From the NCBI GenBank assembly GCA_034769895.1, contig CM068375.1, positions 258,199,268 to 258,263,267 of the forward strand: a stretch of DNA of 64,000 nt. Direction: 5' to 3'. The DNA is from Magicicada septendecula. Taxonomy: Eukaryota; Arthropoda; Insecta; Hemiptera; Cicadidae. The notes beneath the pieces are model-generated. The model made no database searches. It saw only the letters and a list, made by a program, of their open reading frames with translations, and was not told where the DNA came from. This document shows positions 11,788-24,545 of the stretch, piece by piece (position 1 is the stretch's first letter; the number at the start of each line of letters is the position of its first letter). A program made the translations under genes and the position numbers.

Positions 11788-12253
11788 AGTAAACACCTAA
11801 TTTTGTGCTGTGTGACTTTTTGAATTACTGCAGGCTAAAATGTATTCGAAAATACATAGTAATGTATAACACGCTGAGTTTTACTGAAAATTTCTTTCAT
11901 TAATACTTGACAATCTACGAAGGAATTCTATTTTATGATTAACGTGTAGGCCTAAATGGACTGTTGTCAGCTGCTCCCGTTAGTTTGATAAGCAAATGCA
12001 TATGATTATTAGGTGTCTTTTAGTGCTCTTCTGTGATCAAGTGTTGGCCAATGCAAGATCTATGTGGCCTAAATCGAGCGTAACCTTTCCTTACGTTTTC
12101 TTACGCGTCGTCTTCATTATTCTTGTATATAGAACTGTAATTACTAAGACATGGGTAAGCTGAACTATTGTGCCTGTATAGTCGATTTTTGTATAACTTT
12201 CGTTGCGCACTAGTGTGCAAGAATACAGGGGATATATCGGATGAATTTGTGTA
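11788..12253. other. No gene recognised
   Basis: Unique A+T-rich DNA between the LINE tail and the pogo-type MITE. Confidence 0.5.
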
Positions 12254-12701
12254 CAGTAGAGCATCGATTATCCGAACATGCATTAACCGAACGATCCATT
12301 ATCCGAACTCAATAAAAAGTGCAATTATGTACTGTACTGTACAGTAATGTATTGGACACGTGTAAGCGTATTGGATATTTACTGAACATACATTTTTTTT
12401 AATTTTTAATTAATTTTATAGTACAGTGTTTGTCACTAAACTCTAATTTTGTTTAAACTTACTTTTGGTTTTTATTAATTACACTCAGTTTTTATTCAAT
12501 GATTTTTTGCCTTAGTAATACATTACAGTACAGTATACAGGTTGCTGTAATTACATAACGTACGTTAGACATGATTTTGTAATAAAAACCTTTGTTTCTG
12601 TAAGTAGAAATAATGTTTTCAATTTACGAGCTATTATCCGAAATATCGATTATCCGAACGGGGCCTCGTCCCGAGAGGTTCGGATAATTGATGGTCTACT
12701 G
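12254..12701. mobile_element. pogo/Tigger-type MITE
   Basis: Ends are inverted repeats: CAGTAGAGCATCGATTATCC at left, and at right the reverse complement of CAGTAGACCATCAATTATCC. TTATCCGAA blocks recur near both ends. TA precedes the left end; CA follows the right, so the TA target duplication is preserved on one side only. There is no transposase frame inside, so it would need a partner transposase. It abuts the truncated start of Gypsy element B. Confidence 0.8.
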
Positions 12702-12742
12702 CATTCTGTTATGCGAATGGCAGTAAAAACTCCACTCAAAAC

Positions 12743-13432
12743 CAGAGACAGATCTCAAAACTCAAAGGAACTGACAAACATAGACTAGTCGTGGATTATA
12801 GACAGCTGAATAAGAAGATAGAATTTGAATCTATTCCCCTGCCCGACATTCACAGCGCATTCCATTATTTTACAAAAGCAAAAATTTTCACCATAATTGA
12901 TCTCAACCAGGCTTTTCACCAAATCCCACTAGCTGAGGAATCAAAACACCTAACTGCCCCATTTAATCTATATCAATTTACTAGGGTGCCCTTCGGAATA
13001 TCACAAGGAAGTTCAGTATGTAGCAGATTGTTAGAAAAAATATTCCATGACGTTAAATTTAAATTCGTATATCACTATCTTGACGACATAGTAGTATATA
13101 GTGAATCGATGGATCAGCACATTCATCACTTGCATGAGGTATTATCAAGGTTAAAGAATGCTGGACTAACTGTAAACCCCAGTAAAGTTAATTTCGCAGT
13201 AAAACAATTCTCCTTCTTAGGTCATATAGTATCGGCCGAAGGTAAAGTTAGCATTGACCCCGAACGAACGCGTGCAATCCGAGAATTTTTACCACCTAGA
13301 GACACCAAATGTATAGCTCGATTTTTAGGTATGATCAATTATTTTCACAAGTACATACCCCACCTAGCGGATATAGCAGCCCCATTAAATGCATTAAGGA
13401 AGAAAGGAACGAAATTCGAGTGGACTACTTGA
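12743..13432 (+). pseudogene. Gypsy element B: reverse transcriptase (5'-truncated)
   Basis: The frame begins in the finger domain (TDKHRLVVDYRQLNKK) with no gag or protease upstream. Motif A is FTIIDLNQAFHQIPL, motif B RVPFGISQGSSVCSRLLE, the catalytic box YLDDIVVYS, then the thumb and connection (FLGHIVSAEGKVSIDP; RFLGMINYFHKYIP). It ends at an in-frame TGA at 13430-13432, and the same frame continues into RNase H, so a single substitution splits pol. The 5' truncation coincides with the MITE boundary 40 bp upstream. Confidence 0.92.
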
Positions 13433-14875
13433 CACCAAGCCGCTTTCGAAACACTCAAAGAAAGCATAATATCACCCCCGGTATTGCAGTTGGCAGATTT
13501 CAGTAAACCATTTGTCGTACAGACCGACAGTTCTAGTGTAGCATTAGGAACAGTAATATACCAAGAAATAGATAATACAAGACTACCGATCAGCTATGCA
13601 TCACGTACTTTGACGGAGCAAAAAAGGAAGTTCTCAGCCTATGAACTTGAATGTTTAGCTGTAGTGTTCGCCTTCGAAAAATTCAAACCATTTTTGGAAC
13701 ACAAGGAATTTCTACTAGAGACCGACAACCAAGCTTTGTCGTGGTTGTTGAACCATCCAAAACAGTTGGGTCGTATCGGAAGATGGGTATTAAGATTAAA
13801 TTTCTACAAGTTTAAAGTACAACATATTCGTGGTACCCAAAATGTAGTCGCCGATACACTATCCCGCATGTTCCAAATACCCAATACCAGACCTGGCGAA
13901 GACAAGGTTGAAACCACTACTGTCAATACGCTAATAACAGAATTCCCCCTTGCATTTAAGGATATAGCGCACCACCAACAACAAGATCCTAATTTGAGTA
14001 AGATAATAGAACAAATAGATAAAGGAAATTATTCTGACAAGTATACCTTGAGTAAACGAGTACTTTGTTATAAAAAGGCTAACGAAAAGTCATTGAGAAT
14101 AATCGCCCCAGAAATTATTATACCCATGCTCATGGAATACTACCATTCATCAACCATTGGAGCTCATATGAGAATAAGGAAAACGATACATCGTATTCGC
14201 AAGGACTATCATTGGGAAGGCATGAACAGTCAAATAACTAGGTTCGTGAAACAATGCGAAATCTGTGCCCTGAGCAAGCCAGCAAGAAACAGTCAAATCG
14301 GGAAATTAATCTCAGAAATCCCCACAACACCGTTTTCAAAGATATACATAGATTTTTCCGGACCTTATCCCCGTTCTAAATCAGGAAATACTATGCTATT
14401 AATTTGCGTGGACTCTTTCACTAAATTCGTATGGATGTACCCTATGAGACGTACTTTAGCATCTGCGACAATAAAAATTCTGCAAGAGAGACTATCTAAA
14501 GATTACGGTACACCAGTACATCTAGTATCTGACAACGGACCTCAGTTTAAATCCAAGGAATCCAATGACATGTGTTTCAAATTTGGAATAAATCACATTA
14601 CAGTCACAGAGTACCGACCGCAAGGAAACCTAGCTGAGAGATACTTGCGAAACCTAAAATCAGCCTTAATATCTTACCACGCTAAAGATCAAACGGCGTG
14701 GGATCAAAATCTATCATGGATACAATTTGCCTTCAACTCGGCGTATCATGAAGGACATAAATCAACACCATTTGACTTACTGTACAAGTATAAACCGAAC
14801 CATCCGTTAACCACCAAGTGGAAAATTCATGAATTAATGCCCCGCGAAATAAATATAAGGAAATATGGAACGAAG
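13433..14875 (+). pseudogene. Gypsy element B: RNase H and integrase
   Basis: After the TGA the frame encodes RNase H (VVQTDSSSVALGTVIYQ, YELECLAVVFAFEKF, LETDNQALSWLLNH), a typical RH-IN tether, then integrase: HHCC finger (YYHSSTIGAHMR ... CEICALSK), first Asp in IYIDFSGPYPRS, second in LVSDNGPQFKS, Glu in PQGNLAERYLRNL. All catalytic residues are present. Near 14850-14870 a small indel shifts the frame into the C-terminal domain. This is the best-preserved pol segment in the window. Confidence 0.92.
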
Positions 14876-15189
14876 CGCGCGCAAATTTGAAAGCGAATCT
14901 ACAAAAATCGCGGAAATATCACGAGCAGAATAATAGGAAAATAAAGTACAAAGTAGGTGATTTAGTCATGTATAAAACTCACCCTACGAGTAGAGCCGTT
15001 GATAGGACCACTTCCAAACTATCTTACCGATGGTGTGGCCCCTACACGATTCACAAGTTCATCACCCCCGTGACAGTAGCGCTATACGAACCCAATACGG
15101 ATAATTACGTTCGCAGAAGTCATGTGTCTCAGATAAAAAATTTTTCTCCTTGTGAAAATAAAGAAACACGACTGCGAGAAAGTAGGTAA
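14857..15189 (+). pseudogene. Gypsy element B: integrase C-terminal (GPY/F-like) domain
   Basis: Continues integrase in a new frame: NLKANLQKSRKYHEQNNRK, KVGDLVMYKTHP, then WCGPYTIHKFITPVTVALYE, matching the GPY/F module found at the end of many Gypsy integrases. It ends with TAA at 15187-15189. Confidence 0.85.
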
Positions 15190-15950
15190 ACCAAGAATAC
15201 TACCTGAGTATTATGAAATAAATATAGGCAACATCCTATATTGTAATTGAGTCTAACCTCAAACACCTCGTACGAATAATAGCGAGGCCTGATCAATCTT
15301 AGCTCAAGTTCTAAGAAAATAAAATAAATAATGAGAAGTCAGCTGACGAACAACTAACCCCTACCTAAGTAAACTAAAGGTAACACTATTGTTATTACGA
15401 CATATTGTAGGTTACTGCTTGCGATGAACATGATAGTAGTAATAAACTAAATTGCGACGTTTGCGACTAAGAGAAAGACGAAACTAGGAAATAAAAGGAG
15501 TCGTCGACCACAAAGAAATCAAAATAATCAGCGAATCGACGCGTTAAGAATTATAAAGGTGCGAATACTCTTTTGTAAGAACACTAGAGAAAATTTAACC
15601 TTACAGCTATACTGTATATCTGTATAAACGTAAACAGATACACACTTGTATACCTGAAATATGCTGAAACATACTCATGAGTGTAACTCCGTGAAACGAG
15701 TGAAGAAGCAAAAAAAAACCGGTAGTAGCATTAAGAATTTAGAAATAAGGTAGATTTATGTATTTGTGTGTTTTAAGTGTTTTATGAGTGTTGAATTTTA
15801 AGTGATTTAAATAGTATGTAAGATAACCTATTAGTGAATCAGAATAACCTTGTAAAAATAAATTTCATCACGAGGTTCTGTGCCAAATATAATTATATTT
15901 TTAGATATCCCTTTGGAATCCACAAATGTCGTCCCATGTGTCTTCTTTAA
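15190..15950 (+). other. Gypsy element B: 3' untranslated region
   Basis: Non-coding A+T-rich stretch between the integrase stop and the polypurine tract. There is no env-like frame. Confidence 0.5.
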
Positions 15951-15961
15951 GTAGAGGAGGA
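15951..15961 (+). other. Gypsy element B: polypurine tract
   Basis: GTAGAGGAGGA immediately precedes TGTGACGA, the expected plus-strand primer position at a 3' LTR. Confidence 0.65.
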
Positions 15962-16424
15962 TGTGACGATTTAAAGCCAATTTAAATAGCACAAAACAAA
16001 ACAAATATTTTTGTTTGAAATGACAAGTGAGAAAATAATCCACCCTCCCCTTTGTACAAAATACCTGTACCTTCTTGTCAACCGCGAGTACGGACATGCA
16101 AATCATAATGTTGTTGAGCTAATTAAAATAACCATCCTAATTATATAAAAAAGGACGTGATAATAATAAATAAAATATTGACTAAATAAAGAAGCTATAG
16201 TAGGATTAATAGTAGCTAAGTAGAGGTAAACAATAATAATAAAAGTACGAACTATTTCTTCTCGCGGCGGAGCTGCGCCAATCTCCCTACTCGAACACAA
16301 AACCTTACAGACAGTCTCATCTGAATCACGGCCAAGCCAACAGTCTTGTCATGTGTTGTGAAGACGAATACTTATATATATTGCAAAACTAGGTATCCGT
16401 GAATAAGTGTTTCGTGGTTACACA
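15962..16424 (+). repeat. Gypsy element B: putative 3' LTR
   Basis: Begins TGTGACGATT directly after the polypurine tract and ends GGTTACACA at 16424 (463 bp), consistent with TG...CA LTR ends. The 5' LTR is missing because the element is truncated, so the outer end is inferred, not proved by pairing. Confidence 0.5.
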
Positions 16425-17386
16425 ACCCCCACATGTAGTTAAACGAAGTGAAATGTAAAAACAAAAGTTACGTAGTTTAAATGTAAATAAAATAAAATAA
16501 AAAATGCACAGCCGACACATCTCTTTATGAAATGGTTTAATCATTAAGGTATGTTCCATACCATATCATAAGGTAACATCAGTGCAGTTTAAACCAAAAT
16601 GTAAAAGTGAACACGACCGACCGGAGTGACTCATCAACTACAACACTATGAGCTCCAGGTAGCCAGAATCCGAGCCTCATGACTGCGCTAACTACTTAGA
16701 GTCAACCACTGAAATGGAGGAACACAAACTACAACTAAGATCATCCAGGAAAACCTACGGAAGAGGACCATGAAGAGGACCAGCTGTGCCCCAGGTGACA
16801 TGGAAGCATAACTTCCGTAGTTATATTGTTTTCTAAGAACCCAGAGTAAAAAACAGTTTATTTTGTAAAGACTCATACAAATCATGTAAATCATAACTTA
16901 ATAATATGTATACTTTCTGTAACGAGATAAGAGTAATCTGAAGATGGATACAGATATAATTAATTCAAAATTGAATCAAACTATTCTTCAAATAGTTTGC
17001 ATAATGTCAAAGTACTTTTAAAATATAAAAAGAATTAGAACCCGGATCCGTGGTATTCTATGTAATATACAGTTGTATTGTTTTGAGCTCATCATAGTAA
17101 CAATTTAAACAGAATAAGAGCATAAAATGCAGAATCTATCAGAATCTTTCATTTAATAACAATAAGAATCATTAAAGGTATTATTTTGGAATCTTTACTT
17201 TGGAAGCTATAATAAAGAGACGTTTTTGTTAAACAGAAGAGAGTGAGTAAATTTACGTAACCTTAGTCAAACTCCTGATCTTTACAGGTTCCCAATTTGT
17301 TGGTAAGTAATTATTACTAACAATGGCAGCCGGTTTAATTGACAGAGGCCAATTAAACTGGTTCCCTGTGTTATAATGTCTTAACA
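16425..17386. other. No gene recognised
   Basis: A+T-rich DNA; any lost 5' part of the Helitron could have been here. No Rep-type (HUH) domain found. Confidence 0.45.
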
Positions 17387-18970
17387 GGAGGAGACGTTAT
17401 ACTTCGGACACATGGAAAGTCATTGGTAGATTTTGGCCTTGAACTTCCAGTCGGCAGCTATGACGAGGCAATCCATTCTGGAAAATATTACGATCGAATT
17501 GCCGAAAAAACCATGTTCGAAGAAAAGTTTCAAATGCTCAACCCAGGGCAAAGAAGGGCTTTCGACAAAATCAGGGAAGCAATTGAAAACCCTAACTTAC
17601 CCAAACGTCTATTCTTTATTGATGGACCTGGCGGAAGTGGTAAAACCTCCCTTTACAACACAATCATGTACTATGTGCGTAGCAAAAATGAATTAGTCTT
17701 GCCATGTGCATTTACAGGCATAGCAGCAACTTTGCTTGAGGGAGGCAGAACTTCCCACAGTCGTTTCAAGCTGCCTATTCCAATAAATGAAACATCAACC
17801 CGTAATGTTCGACATGGGACTAATACGGCAAATGAACTGAAAAAGGCCAAAGTGATAATCTGGGATGAAGCTTCAATGGCCCCAGCACATGGAGTTAATG
17901 CAGTTGACACACTGTATAAAGAACTCTTAGCTGAAGATCCAAAAGTTCCTTCTAAAAAACCATTTGGAGGTGCGGTCTTTCTTTTCGGTGGAGATTTTAG
18001 ACAAATTCTCCCTGTTGTTCCACATGGCAGCAGAACCGAAATACTTTCTTCATGCATGAAGAATAGTAAGTGTTGGAAAAATATTCAGGTCCTAAAGTTA
18101 GACCAAAACATGCGTGCCAATGAGGACAATGTCCCATCAGAACACCGAGGCTTTTCCGATTGGCTTTTAAAACTTGGGAATGGAAAACTCCAAGAGCCTG
18201 GATTAGAGGAAGGCATCTTCGAAATTCCTCCAGTCTGCATTGAAAATGGATGTATTGTTGCTGCTGTCTTTCCTGAGGTCATCCAATCAGGAGATGACAG
18301 CATTGCTAACCGTGCAATCCTGACTCCAAAAAACCACGAGTCACTTGAACTTAATGAAAATGTCCTTAGACGAATTCAATCTGAATTGAAATGCTATACC
18401 AGCATAGAGTCTATTCAGCAAGACAGTGCAAATGCCGAGTAGGCAGCAAACTATCCAATGGAGTTTTTGAACAGCTTAACACCTGGAGGTATGCCTCCTC
18501 ATAGACTTAACTTGAAAGTTGGTGCAGTAGTAATGTTGCTACGAAACCTTGACTCAGCAAGAGGTCTTTGCAATGGCACCAGAATGGTCGTCAAGCAAAT
18601 GATGTCAAAAGTCATTGACTGTGAAATCCTGACCGGATCTTTTAAAGGTACCAGGGTATTTATTCCAAGAGTTATTCTTGCACCCAGTGACCCTGACCTT
18701 CCCTTTACATTAAGACGAAAATAGTTTCCATTTAGACTTGCTTTTGCTATGACCATCAACAAAAGCCAAGGCCAAACACTGGATTCAGTTGGTATTTATT
18801 TGCCATCTCCAGTATTCAGTCATGATCAACTTTATGTTGCATTTTCAAGAACAAAGTCCTTTCAGCAAGTCAAGGTAAAAGTCTTAGGAACTGACCAACA
18901 AGGCAATTTAAAGAAACACCACAGAGTTTACACAAAAAATGTGGTCTACAAAGAAGTTTTCGCCCAATAA
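17387..18970 (+). pseudogene. Helitron Pif1-like helicase, 5'-truncated, two in-frame TAG codons
   Basis: One register runs about 525 codons and encodes the SF1B Pif1-like helicase of a Helitron RepHel protein, which would unwind DNA during rolling-circle transposition. It shows the Helitron linker VDFGLELPVGSYDEA, the NPGQRRAFDKI start, Walker A GPGGSGKT (17627), FTGIAATLLEGGRTSHSRF, Walker B VIIWDEASM, FGGDFRQILPVV, the 2B-type [11 protein letters not shown], and the C-terminal [18 protein letters not shown] and [13 protein letters not shown] codons at 18440-18442 and 18722-18724 interrupt an otherwise intact frame where family members have Glu/Gln. The Rep nuclease half is absent. The nearby 3' terminus confirms Helitron rather than host PIF1. 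Confidence 0.93.
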
Positions 18971-19045
18971 TTAAATTTCATAGCCAATATGTAATTAAAT
19001 GTATTTAATATATGCCAATAAATAATTAAATATGTGCTAATAAAA

Positions 19046-19085
19046 ATGCTCGCCACCCGGGCATAGAACGGGTACTTCAGCTAGT
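19046..19085 (+). mobile_element. Helitron 3' terminus
   Basis: A short hairpin (ACCCG ... CGGGT, 9-nt loop) is followed by ACTTCAG and CTAG, then host T: the canonical Helitron end (hairpin, CTRR, insertion before T). It lies 76 bp after the helicase stop. Confidence 0.85.
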
Positions 19086-22000
19086 ATAAAATAACGAATA
19101 ATTGATATAATTCGAAAAAACTACTTGATAGATTCCTTCAGCACTGTAATGCATTTTTAAAATCAAATATTTACATATCTAATTTACCCACGCATTGTCT
19201 ATATAATAAACATCAGTTTCCTGACATTCAAATGTGAAGTTAATAAAAACCTTCAGAAAAGTCAAAAAATGATTACTTGAGAAAATGTTAATATTTATAA
19301 ACATAATAATAATGATTTACTAATTAAAGAACAAACTCAAATAAAAAAAGCAAACCGATCTATTGAAAATTATAAATTTATTAAAATAAATAAAATATAA
19401 ACATGAAGTATTCCTAATATAACCGTCAAAAGAGTTAATTAAGTAAATATATATTCAAACAATCGATAATTTAAATCGTATAAATCGATTATTCCTTATT
19501 TTATATTAAAATAAAAAAATGGATTATTCGTTAGTTTTTAAATCGAATCAATTCGATTATTTGTCAATTCAATTACAAATCTCTCAAGACACTGATACAA
19601 TCAGCGAAAGTGCGTTAGGTTAACTAAAGCGATAAATAAATAAGATCAACTACTTGCAGAAGTAAATATAATTTGATAATATATAATAATAATTATTATA
19701 TATATAATATATATATACATGTATTGTGGGTGATTGTGTGTGTGCGTCCGTGCGCGCGCTTGCGTGTGTGTTGATAAGATACATTTAGAATTGGAATATT
19801 AACTCAAATCAAGCTTTTGAGAATTAGAGTCTAGTGAAATAATCTCTATAATTACGCCACTTGTACGTAATACTACACATACGTGTGAAATTGTAACATC
19901 TTATGAAATTATATGTCAGTGAGACGCAAATACAGAGATAAGGAAGGGGGAGCACCGTACCATACAGTGCGTGAACGTGCGTATAATAATCTGACAATTA
20001 TTTTCCCTACGCTTGGACAAGACCTTTCGGTGTCCCGATCATCGTCAAGTCCTCCATGAGCGCTACATAATATTGACATTGTACTCGAGTACAAGTTGAG
20101 GAGTCAGCAAAAGGCTTTGTCCGGTGCCAAACGTCTAGCGCTGGGCAATAATTGTACTGCGCACATAAAGCCTCTGTTTAAGGACACATCAACTGAGGCT
20201 AATCGTGACTGAATCCTACAGGACTGACTAAACACGTATAGATGTGTGTCTGTATTTATACATGAACATAAATACGTACTTAAGTATTAAATAAATATTT
20301 GTTTTTTTGTTCAGTTAGCACAGCTATGTGGTCTGCGTCTTGGCGAGTCCAATAAGGGTGCAAATGTGCGTGTCATTGTAAGGGGAGAAACACCCTCCTT
20401 GAAGTACATTGTTTAGTCGATACGCGTATGCAAGTGAAACAACTAGTGGTGAGCTTCTCCAGCTGCTTCACTTGTGCATCCCTTCGCTACCTACGCACAC
20501 GTATAAAACAAAATTTATTCCAAAAGTAAACTATTACGAGGCTACGTGAAAACCACTGAAAACTTCTCAGTGTCTTGTGTGAGAAATGATTGTCAGTAAT
20601 GTGTTTAATGCAGTAAGCGAGAAAAACTCAAAATTAAACGTTCACTATTATATCGGGTCTATTATAACCCAATCGGTCGAAAGTACTTGGAAAAATTACT
20701 CTAAATATATTTTTAAAAATGAGATTAGAAACTAATGTTTTAAAATTTAATATTCAAAAAATTAGTTGTTCTTATAAACATTAGAATTTTATAAACAGAT
20801 TTTTGCCATCACTGAAAATATTTAAGTATTAAATACATATTTATTGTACATAATTATGATATTTAAATAATTATGTTTGTTTATTAAACTTTGTTATTCA
20901 TGATCCATCGCTATCATTTAAAGAAGTTATTTTATAAATATTGCATTTGCATACAGTAACAATTGCCAAAGATTATGATGATTTAAACTATGGCTCCAAG
21001 ATACAAAAACCCAGGGAAGAATACAGGAACCGCGGGTTAGAGTATACCTATAAATAAAACTCAATATGTATCGGGGGAAAGTAAAAACAACTAATATTGG
21101 AAGAGGAGAGGGAGAGAGGAAAGTTCTACAATCAATGTAAGCATTTGGGGGTAAACGTTTCGCAAATTGGAGACGCTGAATAATACAGTCAAAGAAGGAA
21201 AAAGTATAGGAAAGTAGTCTATAAACCTACTAAACATTATTGTTTACGATAAACGCTACAAAAAAATAAACTGAAAAAGTATAATTCAATATTATAGAAT
21301 GCAATAGCGTCTAGCTGGAAGAACTAACCATGAAAATTACTTAGAAAAGCATTAAGGCCAAGTGAAATGGATTTTTCGAGATGAATAGGAGGTAGGACAA
21401 TGATCGCCCGAATGAAGGAAATTATGGTAATTAGACTAGACGTCGATGGCATCAGAAATAACGTAAGCAGTCGTCGATTTGGTATGGACACATTGAATCT
21501 TTTGTCCTGAGAGAGAGCAATCATGAAACAAGCTAGAAGATGGAAACTGAAAATCGGAAAACCTTCGATAACAGAGTAAAACTATCTGAGATGATGATAT
21601 TCGTAAAGTAATGCAAAAACATATTTAATACTTATGTTTTAGTAATTATTCCATAATAATGAAGATTGTATTATCCAAGCCGTAGGCATCGTATAGTCTT
21701 TATGTCCCAGCCGTCTACTGGTGTAACACTAAAGAGCTCGTGTTATTAATATAGATTTAGCAAAATCTCCACTACGCTTAAACTTATTATGTATGACTGT
21801 TCCTGCCATATTATATTTTATACACTAATCAATAAAGACATGTTTTAGAAAAAAAAATATTTTCGAAAATTGGGAGAGGTTCAGTCCTTATTAAGCTTAG
21901 GAGCAAAACCAAAGCCTATGTTGAGCTCAGATTGAGGCTTAGGACTACGACTTTAGATAGGAGAGTTCAAATGACGTAGTCGAGTACGGTTTCAATTTGC

Positions 22001-22114
22001 TACAGCCTACAAAGATCTGTTATATGAAAAGTAGCTTACATTATTTTTATAAATAATGCAAATACAAGTCAGATCAATACACAAGTTACGCAGCGTGGTC
22101 CTTCGCGTGGGACG
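19086..22114. other. No gene recognised
   Basis: Strongly A+T-rich. It has an alternating TA/GT tract near 19680-19770 and a purine-rich patch near 21100-21130, but no coding or element signature. Confidence 0.5.
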
Positions 22115-22960
22115 GTTCTTCTTCTATTTTTCCTTACAAGATTAGATGGCATCATCTCTTCCGATCAGCAAAATCAAGCTATCTCTTCCTTGGTGGAAGC
22201 TTCCCTTTGGGCTTAAAGACAAAAATACTTGTCTGGGCAACCTATCATCAATCATTCAGTCTAGATAACGCAACCATCGATTCCGATATTCCACGATTTT
22301 CTCATTCAGTGAGGAAATATTTAGTTCCAGGTATATATACTTATTACGTATTCTATCTACTCGTCTGCATTCCTTAACAGAACACAGAAATCTCATCTTG
22401 GATGTTAGAACCCTGCTCATATCTCTTGATGTCATTATCCAATCTCAGACTCATATAACATAATAGGGACTACCATGACACTATAAAGCTTTAACTGGGT
22501 CTCCTATCTTATTTTCCTATGTATCGCACCACAGGTTGACTACTTTAGTGTCTATGCCGCTTCTGTTGCCACAGTGATGTCATATCCCAGATAGTTGAAG
22601 TGGGATACTTACTCATTCAACTGTTATGATAATCTATTATTATCGTTGATCTGACAAGGTCCTCAAAACGTCTGAGGAAGATTCCAGATTCTGGAGATCG
22701 AAACGGGCAAATGATGAGTAGAGGAGTTACCTGAATTTATAAAATGTCTCGGAATTCCCTGTGTGGCCATAATATATCACAGTAAAAGTCTGTACTCTGT
22801 CAAATGCTTTCACATAGTCTGTGAAAGCTATGTGAGTTTCCAAATCAAGTCCATAATTTGCCTTAGCATAAATATGTCACCTGTGCAAGATCGACCTCGT
22901 TTAAATCATGGTTGCTCTTCTAGCAAAATTTTCATAAGAGAAATATTGATTGTTTAATAT
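22115..22960 (-). pseudogene. LINE reverse transcriptase remnant
   Basis: Minus-strand frames give successive LINE pieces: FKRGRSCTGDIFMLRQI (near 22900), then after a shift LETHIAFTDYVKAFDRVQ (RT motif A, 22793-22850). A gap lacks the FADD region. Then VSHFNYLGYDITV (near 22600), RFLCSVKECRRVDRIRNKYI, LNISSLNEKIVEYRNRWLRY and MIDDRLPRQVF at the tail. It contains many stops and a central deletion. Order and spacing otherwise match an ORF2 C-terminal half. Long dead. Confidence 0.7.
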
Positions 22961-23983
22961 GCTACTGTATACTAAATAATGAAACATTAAGGAAACATTA
23001 AATAATGCTATGAAACATTAAGGAGTAGACTGAGCCCTCGATAATTGCGGTCACAACATCCACGCCGAAAATTCAGGACGCAAATTCTTTCAGCCACTCT
23101 GTCTTTGAGACTCTGTCGTACACTACAAATTCTTCATCGACGAAAGAACGTTTGAATTATCTAGTTGTAACAGACGATGAATCGACGTCTCGTCGTATTC
23201 GATGTCAAAGATGACAGGTATGTTTCCTCCATTGTACCGATTAAACATTCAAGTAGTGTATTTTGTTTCTTTTCCAAAAGCTGCTCTTGCTGTGAAGTTG
23301 TTTCTGTCGATTTGCGCGAATTCGACATGGGCCGGACAGAGGTTGGATCGATGTGTTGAATTTTTGTTCGACAGCTTCTTGTATTCCCATCACGTGTCTC
23401 ACCTCTAATTTCGATTTTCTGTAATTTTTCTTAAGCTCGTTTTTTTAAATTTCGGCAAAATGTTTAAAATATTCACTCATTTACGGAAAACAATATTCTC
23501 TTTTAATTTCAGTTTAACCATTACCATATATGTATCCTTTATATGGTTATATAGACCTTTAAAATAACACAGTCCAGAGTCGTTTTGTTCAGATAAACCG
23601 CGACATTGCCAAACAGTTTCTTAGTTCATTCAAAGCGATTTGTAAAATGTTCAGTTCAAAACCACTTGAAAATGTTTTTCGTTTATTTGAATAGATTTTG
23701 TCGACAGGTCTAAAAACCCCAGTCGTGTTGCTTTCACGGTTGCCGTGAAAGGGAGGGAAGTTCGCTCGCAAGATGTAATTCACAGTACATAAATTAGACT
23801 CCACTCTATTTACTAATTGAATGAGCAAAGCGTGTTCTCAGTTTTAACTCGAACTTTTGGCATGCGTTGTGACTATCCGTTTGGGGTATATCTCACAATA
23901 ACTTTTTAAAGCATCAACCGATTTTCGTTAACTTTGCAAGTGTGTTTAACCTAATTTAATCTATAGAGCAAAAATGTGAGGGG
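22961..23983. other. No gene recognised
   Basis: Unique DNA; a small 8-bp-arm hairpin (CTTTCACGG ... CCGTGAAAG) at about 23730. Overlapping 60-68 codon frames near 23200 have no motif. Confidence 0.45.
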
Positions 23984-24545
23984 TCAAAATTTTAAAAAAT
24001 AATCGCAAAAAATCCAGTTATCAAATTAAATAGAATGTGAATAATTTGATTAATTAACCACTATTTGAAAATATTTGAAAATTTCAAAATTTTGAGACAA
24101 CGGTCCCCAAAAAGCGGGCCAAAATTTTGATAAAATCGCAAAAATCGCTGTGAGGTATAAAAATCAAAGGAAATTTTGACCAAAATCTAAACATCGTGTT
24201 CAGTTCTGGGAATTTTAAAATTTGGAGACGTTAGAACGCCAAAAGAGATCCCAATATTTGAAAAATTGTAAAAATACAATCGGGTGAAAGAGTAAAGGGG
24301 ATTTTAACAAAACTTAGAACATATCTTCCTTATAAAAAATTCTTTAACTTTAGGGACACCACGGATCAAAAATGGAAGTCAAAATTTTAAAAACACTGTA
24401 AAAGTATGTGTAAGGAGATCAAGTTACAAGGAATTTTACTCAAAATAAAACTCACCACCAAACTCGGTATCTGTAAAATTTGGCAAAATTAATATCTCTC
24501 AACGTTCCTTTCAAATTTTGGATCGCAATGCAAAAGTTTTTGAAT
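23984..24545. repeat. Degenerate tandem repeat, about 132-bp unit
   Basis: Units start near 23984, 24119, 24251, 24379 and 24511 (spacings 135, 132, 128, 132). Each opens with a CAAAATTTT-like block followed by A-rich sequence and an internal GATTTTnAC-like block, and several close with a GGGACAC/GGAGACG-like block. Identity is modest, so this is an old array. Confidence 0.6.

Noticed and set aside
16640-16900. Possible exon in a less A+T-rich block
   Set aside because: All six frames are short and motif-free.
17671-18303. Minus-strand frames opposite the helicase
   Set aside because: Shadows of a strong Pif1-like frame.
22640-22750. CTGAGG...TCCAGATTCTGGAGATCGAAAC as another hammerhead-like site
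   Set aside because: Core bases differ and it lies between LINE RT fragments; the palindrome alone is weak evidence.
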